Source of the DNA: Flavobacteriia bacterium
GTDB taxonomy: Bacteria; Bacteroidota; Bacteroidia; Flavobacteriales; Flavobacteriaceae
Direction: 5' to 3'
DNA length: 18,507 nucleotides
NCBI GenBank assembly: GCA_030626085.1
Contig: DAOUPQ010000013.1
Location: 1 to 18,507 of the forward strand
Shown here: in pieces, positions 15,501-18,507 of the stretch
How the letters are laid out: every line of letters begins with the position of its first letter
Numbering within the stretch: position 1 is the stretch's first letter
Position numbers and translations under genes: made by a program
The notes under the pieces: model-generated
Database searches by the model: none
Told to the model about the DNA's origin: nothing
What the model saw: only the letters and a program-made list of their open reading frames with translations

Positions 15501-15929
15501 TTATAAACTGTTGTTTTTTATAAAAGAAAGTAATGCCAACTCATAACTTTGTAGGCCAAATCCAACAATAATACCTTTAGCATTTGGAGAAATAAAAGAT
15601 TGATGCCTAAAAGATTCTCTTTGATAAACATTTGAAATATGTACTTCAATAACAGGTGTTTGAATTGCTTTAATGGCATCTCCAATTCCTACCGAAGTAT
15701 GCGTATAAGCAGCGGCATTCAAAATAATCCCATCAAAAGTAAAGCCTGTTTCCTGAATTTTATCAATAAGATCTCCTTCAATATTTGATTGAAAATATTG
15801 TAATTCAATATTGAAATATTTATGCTGTAATTCTTTAAAAAACTCTTCAAAAGTAAAATTCCCGTATATTCCCGGCTCTCTTTTTCCTAAAAGATTTAGA
15901 TTTGGACCGTTTATGATGATAATTTTCAT
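15501..15929 (-). CDS. aroQ: Type II 3-dehydroquinate dehydratase
   Basis: This enzyme performs the third step of the shikimate pathway, dehydrating 3-dehydroquinate to 3-dehydroshikimate. The 142-residue protein is of normal length for the dodecameric type II enzyme. All active-site residues known from the M. tuberculosis enzyme are present: Arg17 and catalytic Tyr22 in KREPGIYG, Asn71 and His77 in NAAAYTHTS, His97 and Ser99 in EVHISN, and Arg108 in ESFRHQ. It begins with MKIIIINGPNLNLLG, the typical start. It is the first gene of the leftward group with the kinase and mgsA and is divergent from xerD across 79 AT-rich bases. Confidence 0.97.
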   Translation of the reverse strand: MKIIIINGPNLNLLGKREPGIYGNFTFEEFFKELQHKYFNIELQYFQSNIEGDLIDKIQETGFTFDGIILNAAAYTHTSVGIGDAIKAIQTPVIEVHISNVYQRESFRHQSFISPNAKGIIVGFGLQSYELALLSFIKNNSL

Positions 15930-16008
15930 TGACCTTAAGCTTAATATAAAATTTAAAAATCAAAAGTACTAAAATAAAATTTAGTCTGTTATTTTAATAC
16001 ATTTACAT

Positions 16009-16905
16009 ATGAATTGGAATAATGCAATACAAGATTATCAAGACTTTTTAAAAATTGAACGAGGATTGGCTAAAAATTCAATCGAAAGTTATTCTCGAGA
16101 TGTAAAAAAGTTAATATCCTATTTAGAAGAAAATAGTATTAAAGTCTCTCCGATTTCTATTGACGAAGAAATTATTCAACAGTTTATCTATACGATTTCA
16201 AAAAAAGTAAATGCGCGTACTCAAGCCAGACAGATCTCTGGCTTACGCAACTTTTTTAACTATCTTATTTTTGAGGATTACCGTAAGAATAATCCTACCG
16301 ACCTAATTGAAACCCCTAAGATTGGACGAAAATTACCCGATACAATTTCTACTGAAGAAATTGATAACATTATCAAACAAATCGATTTGAGCTCTCCTGA
16401 AGGTGAACGTAACAGAACTATCTTAGAAACATTGTACAGTTGTGGTTTACGGGTTTCTGAATTGACCAATCTAAAAAAATCAGACCTTTTCTTTGAAGAA
16501 GGATTTATAAGGGTTATTGGTAAAGGAAATAAACAACGTTTTGTTCCTATAAATCAAAATACAATTAAATTTATAAATATATACATCGATCAGATTCGTT
16601 CAAAAATTAAAAATCAAAAAGGATTTGAAGATACTTTATTTTTAAACAGAAGAGGGAAACAAATTACCAGAAACATGATCTTTATGATCATCAAAGATCT
16701 GGTTGCTAAAGCCGGAATTCATAAAAATGTGAGTCCGCATACTTTTAGACATTCTTTTGCAACTCATCTTCTGGAAAACGGTGCCGACCTTATGGCTATA
16801 CAACAAATGCTAGGCCATGAGAGTATTACTACAACTGAAATTTATATGCATGTTGACAGAAGTTTTCTAAAAGATGTTGTTGAAAAATTTCATCCGAGAA
16901 AATAA
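16009..16905 (+). CDS. xerD: Tyrosine recombinase XerD/XerC, chromosome dimer resolution
   Basis: This 298-residue site-specific recombinase resolves chromosome dimers at dif with FtsK. An N-terminal SAM-like core-binding domain (residues 1-90, DFLKIERGLAKNSIESYSRD) precedes the catalytic domain. All catalytic residues are present: Arg148 (CGLRVSEL), Lys172 (GKGNKQR), His244 and Arg247 (HTFRHSFATHLL), His270 (MLGHESITTTEIY) and nucleophile Tyr279. Length and the family-wide motif HLLENGADLMAIQQMLGH argue for a housekeeping Xer protein rather than an integrase of a mobile element. No dif-like site or direct repeats are visible beside it. A TACATTTA box abuts the ATG, but I do not treat it as a proven promoter. 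Bacteroidetes often have two Xer copies, so XerC versus XerD is uncertain. Confidence 0.93.
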   Translation: MNWNNAIQDYQDFLKIERGLAKNSIESYSRDVKKLISYLEENSIKVSPISIDEEIIQQFIYTISKKVNARTQARQISGLRNFFNYLIFEDYRKNNPTDLIETPKIGRKLPDTISTEEIDNIIKQIDLSSPEGERNRTILETLYSCGLRVSELTNLKKSDLFFEEGFIRVIGKGNKQRFVPINQNTIKFINIYIDQIRSKIKNQKGFEDTLFLNRRGKQITRNMIFMIIKDLVAKAGIHKNVSPHTFRHSFATHLLENGADLMAIQQMLGHESITTTEIYMHVDRSFLKDVVEKFHPRK

Positions 16906-17001
16906 TATTTTATGTTTCGGATTTATAGTTGTAAATAAAATAGTTGAATTTCATCTTTTTAAGTTAAATAATTTATTTAAGATTAATTGAGTACAAAGCA
17001 A

Positions 17002-17256
17002 TTACAATTTATCCTTTGGCATTTTTTCAGGAACAGGATCATAACCACTCCCACCCCAAGGATTACAACTTGTAATTCTTTTAATTGAAAGCCAGCCTCC
17101 CTTGAATAATCCATGTTTTTGCAAAGCTTCTACCGTATAATGCGAACATGTTGGTGAATATCGACAACTGTTGGGTGTATAAGGTGATATTGCGACTTGA
17201 TAAAATCGAACCAGAACAATAAATGGAAATATTAATATTTTACGAATTATTTTCAA
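17002..17256 (-). CDS. yidD: Membrane protein insertion efficiency factor YidD
   Basis: This 84-residue small amphipathic protein is of the YidD family, which assists YidC-dependent membrane insertion at the inner face of the cytoplasmic membrane. Family hallmarks are FYQVAISPYTPNSCRYSPTC beginning near residue 18, SHYTVEALQKHGLFKGGWLSIKRI, and the terminal CNPWGGSGYDPVP with its three-Cys pattern (Cys31, Cys37, Cys64). The hydrophobic N-terminal stretch (IRKILIFPFIVLVRFYQ) probably binds the membrane. It follows cysS by 12 bases on the same strand, a neighbour unlike the common rnpA-yidD-yidC order. All family residues look intact. Confidence 0.95.
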   Translation of the reverse strand: MKIIRKILIFPFIVLVRFYQVAISPYTPNSCRYSPTCSHYTVEALQKHGLFKGGWLSIKRITSCNPWGGSGYDPVPEKMPKDKL

Positions 17257-17268
17257 AAAGATTTTTTA

Positions 17269-18507
17269 TCAATTTACTGTAAAACTTGTGCCTTCTTTTC
17301 CGTCTTTAAGTTGAATACCCAAAGCCAATAACTCATCTCTAATTTTATCTGATAAGACCCAATCTTTATCTGCTCTGGCATGGTTGCGCATTTCAATAAG
17401 AATTTCAACAACTCCTGATAATTTATCTGAATTATTCTCTCCAACTTCTGTTTTTTCTAAGCCTAAAACATCGAATATAAAATCATTTAGTACTTTTTTA
17501 AATTCCTGCAAATCTTTTTGAGTTAAACTTTCTTTACCATCTTTTATCAGGTTAATAACTTTTACGGCTTCAAATAGATGAGATATTAAAACCGGGCTGT
17601 TAAAATCATCATTCATTGCATCATAACATTTTTGTTTCCATGTTTTAACATTAAAAGTTGAAGTATCTGATATGGTTAATTTTGACAATAGATCGATTGC
17701 CTCCATCAAACGATTATAACCTTTTTCAGAAGCTAAAATTGCATCATTAGAGAAATCTAAAATACTCCTATAATGTGCTTGAAGCATAAAGAAGCGTGCA
17801 ACACTCGCACTGTATGCCTTGGCAATATGCTCATTATCTCCAGTAAATATCTCATTGGGTAAAATACTGTTACCGGTAGATTTTGACATCTTCTTCCCAT
17901 TCATGGTCAACATATTTCCATGCATCCAATAATTTACAGGAGCTATATGATTGCAAGCTTGAGATTGAGCAATCTCACATTCGTGATGTGGAAATTTTAA
18001 ATCCATCCCGCCACCATGTATATCAAATTGTTCTCCTAAATATTTAGTACTCATTACAGTACATTCCAGATGCCATCCTGGAAAACCAATACTCCAGGGC
18101 GAATTCCATCGTTGAATATGTTCTGGCCCAGCCTTTTTCCAAAGAGAAAAATCTTGTGGATTTTTCTTATCACTCTGACCATCTAAAACTCTTGTATTTT
18201 CAATAGCATCTTCAATTTTTCTTTTAGATAAGATTCCATAATTTTCTTTTTCATTGTATTTTAATACATCAAAATAAACCGATCCATTAATTTCATAGGC
18301 CAATCCATTATCTATTATTGTATTAATTGTTTCAATTTGTTCTAGTATATGCCCTGTAGCTGTAGGTTCAATACTTGGAGGTAATAAATTAAATTTTTGT
18401 AAAATTTGATGAAAATCAACAGTGTACTTTTGTACAATTTCCATTGGCTCTAACTTTTCCAAACGAGCCTTGGTTGATATCTTATCTTCAGCATTATCAT
18501 CTGTTAA
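17269..18507 (-). CDS. cysS: Cysteinyl-tRNA synthetase, partial (N-terminus beyond window)
   Basis: The enzyme charges tRNA-Cys with cysteine. The frame is open to the right edge, so this is a 5'-truncated gene of ~412 codons. The bases at 18463-18507 encode LTDDNAEDKISTKAR, the known upstream continuation of the class-I domain, so the TTG at 18460-18462 is not a start. The HIGH motif and first zinc cysteine are outside. Visible are GFPGWHLECTVMS and FPHHECEIAQS with zinc ligands, the KMSKS loop (MNGKKMSKSTGNSI), the DALR-type helical domain (FFMLQAHYRSILDFS) and the C-terminal RDELLALGIQLKDGKEGTSF tail. It is probably co-transcribed with yidD, which starts 12 bases after its stop. Confidence 0.96.
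   Translation of the reverse strand, partial: LTDDNAEDKISTKARLEKLEPMEIVQKYTVDFHQILQKFNLLPPSIEPTATGHILEQIETINTIIDNGLAYEINGSVYFDVLKYNEKENYGILSKRKIEDAIENTRVLDGQSDKKNPQDFSLWKKAGPEHIQRWNSPWSIGFPGWHLECTVMSTKYLGEQFDIHGGGMDLKFPHHECEIAQSQACNHIAPVNYWMHGNMLTMNGKKMSKSTGNSILPNEIFTGDNEHIAKAYSASVARFFMLQAHYRSILDFSNDAILASEKGYNRLMEAIDLLSKLTISDTSTFNVKTWKQKCYDAMNDDFNSPVLISHLFEAVKVINLIKDGKESLTQKDLQEFKKVLNDFIFDVLGLEKTEVGENNSDKLSGVVEILIEMRNHARADKDWVLSDKIRDELLALGIQLKDGKEGTSFTVN

Noticed and set aside
16009..16905. XerD-type recombinase as the integrase of a mobile element
   Set aside because: No direct repeats, tRNA attachment site or cargo genes lie around it. Length and motifs are those of housekeeping Xer proteins, and its neighbours are core genes.
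16964..16980. Palindrome TTAAATAATTTATTTAA between xerD and yidD as terminator or dif-like site
   Set aside because: It consists of A and T only, the stem is unstable, and it does not resemble a dif site, which has two 11-base arms around a 6-base spacer with GC content.
18460..18462. TTG as the start of cysS
   Set aside because: The frame stays open to the window edge and the upstream codons encode the conserved LTDDNAEDK segment, so the gene is truncated by the window.

Overview
The window reads as a chromosomal segment of an AT-rich member of the Bacteroidetes, most likely Flavobacteriia. This rests on strong A/T codon bias, almost no Shine-Dalgarno sequences, a few -7 boxes of the TAnnTTTG type, and flavobacterial-looking versions of housekeeping genes (cysS, prfB, xerD, aroQ, yidD). 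Genes are tightly packed and no gap exceeds 300 bases. I see no tRNA, rRNA, CRISPR array, insertion sequence or prophage.

Left part (1-2655). A truncated dicarboxylate/amino-acid:cation symporter on the minus strand lies divergent from a stand-alone DUF937 gene. The DUF937 gene has a recognisable promoter and ends at a strong bidirectional terminator. Next come, on the minus strand, a small membrane protein, an exported methionine sulfoxide reductase A, and the last ~62 codons of an otherwise missing M28-family peptidase gene.

Middle (2656-8380). Six closely spaced minus-strand genes form an apparent operon. In transcription order they are an exported DUF2891 protein, an Nramp-like transporter, pxpA, pxpB, pxpC (the three subunits of ATP-dependent 5-oxoprolinase) and a low-specificity L-threonine aldolase. 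The transporter lacks the usual metal-binding signatures of Nramp proteins. With its position in the operon, this suggests an uptake-and-use module for 5-oxoproline (pyroglutamate) or related compounds rather than a metal importer. It is the most interesting system in the window.

Right part (8475-18507). prfB (release factor 2, without the usual programmed frameshift) and a HAD phosphatase form a plus-strand pair. Facing them is a very long exported tricorn-protease homologue, divergent from a solitary umuD-like gene that starts with TTG. Convergent to umuD is a minus-strand set aroQ, BadF/N-acetylglucosamine-kinase-type ATPase, mgsA. Then follow xerD on the plus strand, and yidD and the 3' part of cysS on the minus strand, with cysS running off the right edge.

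Most of the window is ordinary core genome. The points worth a second look are the oxoprolinase operon with its atypical Nramp-like protein and DUF2891 member, the M28 peptidase remnant, the orphan umuD, the frameshift-free prfB and the secreted tricorn homologue.
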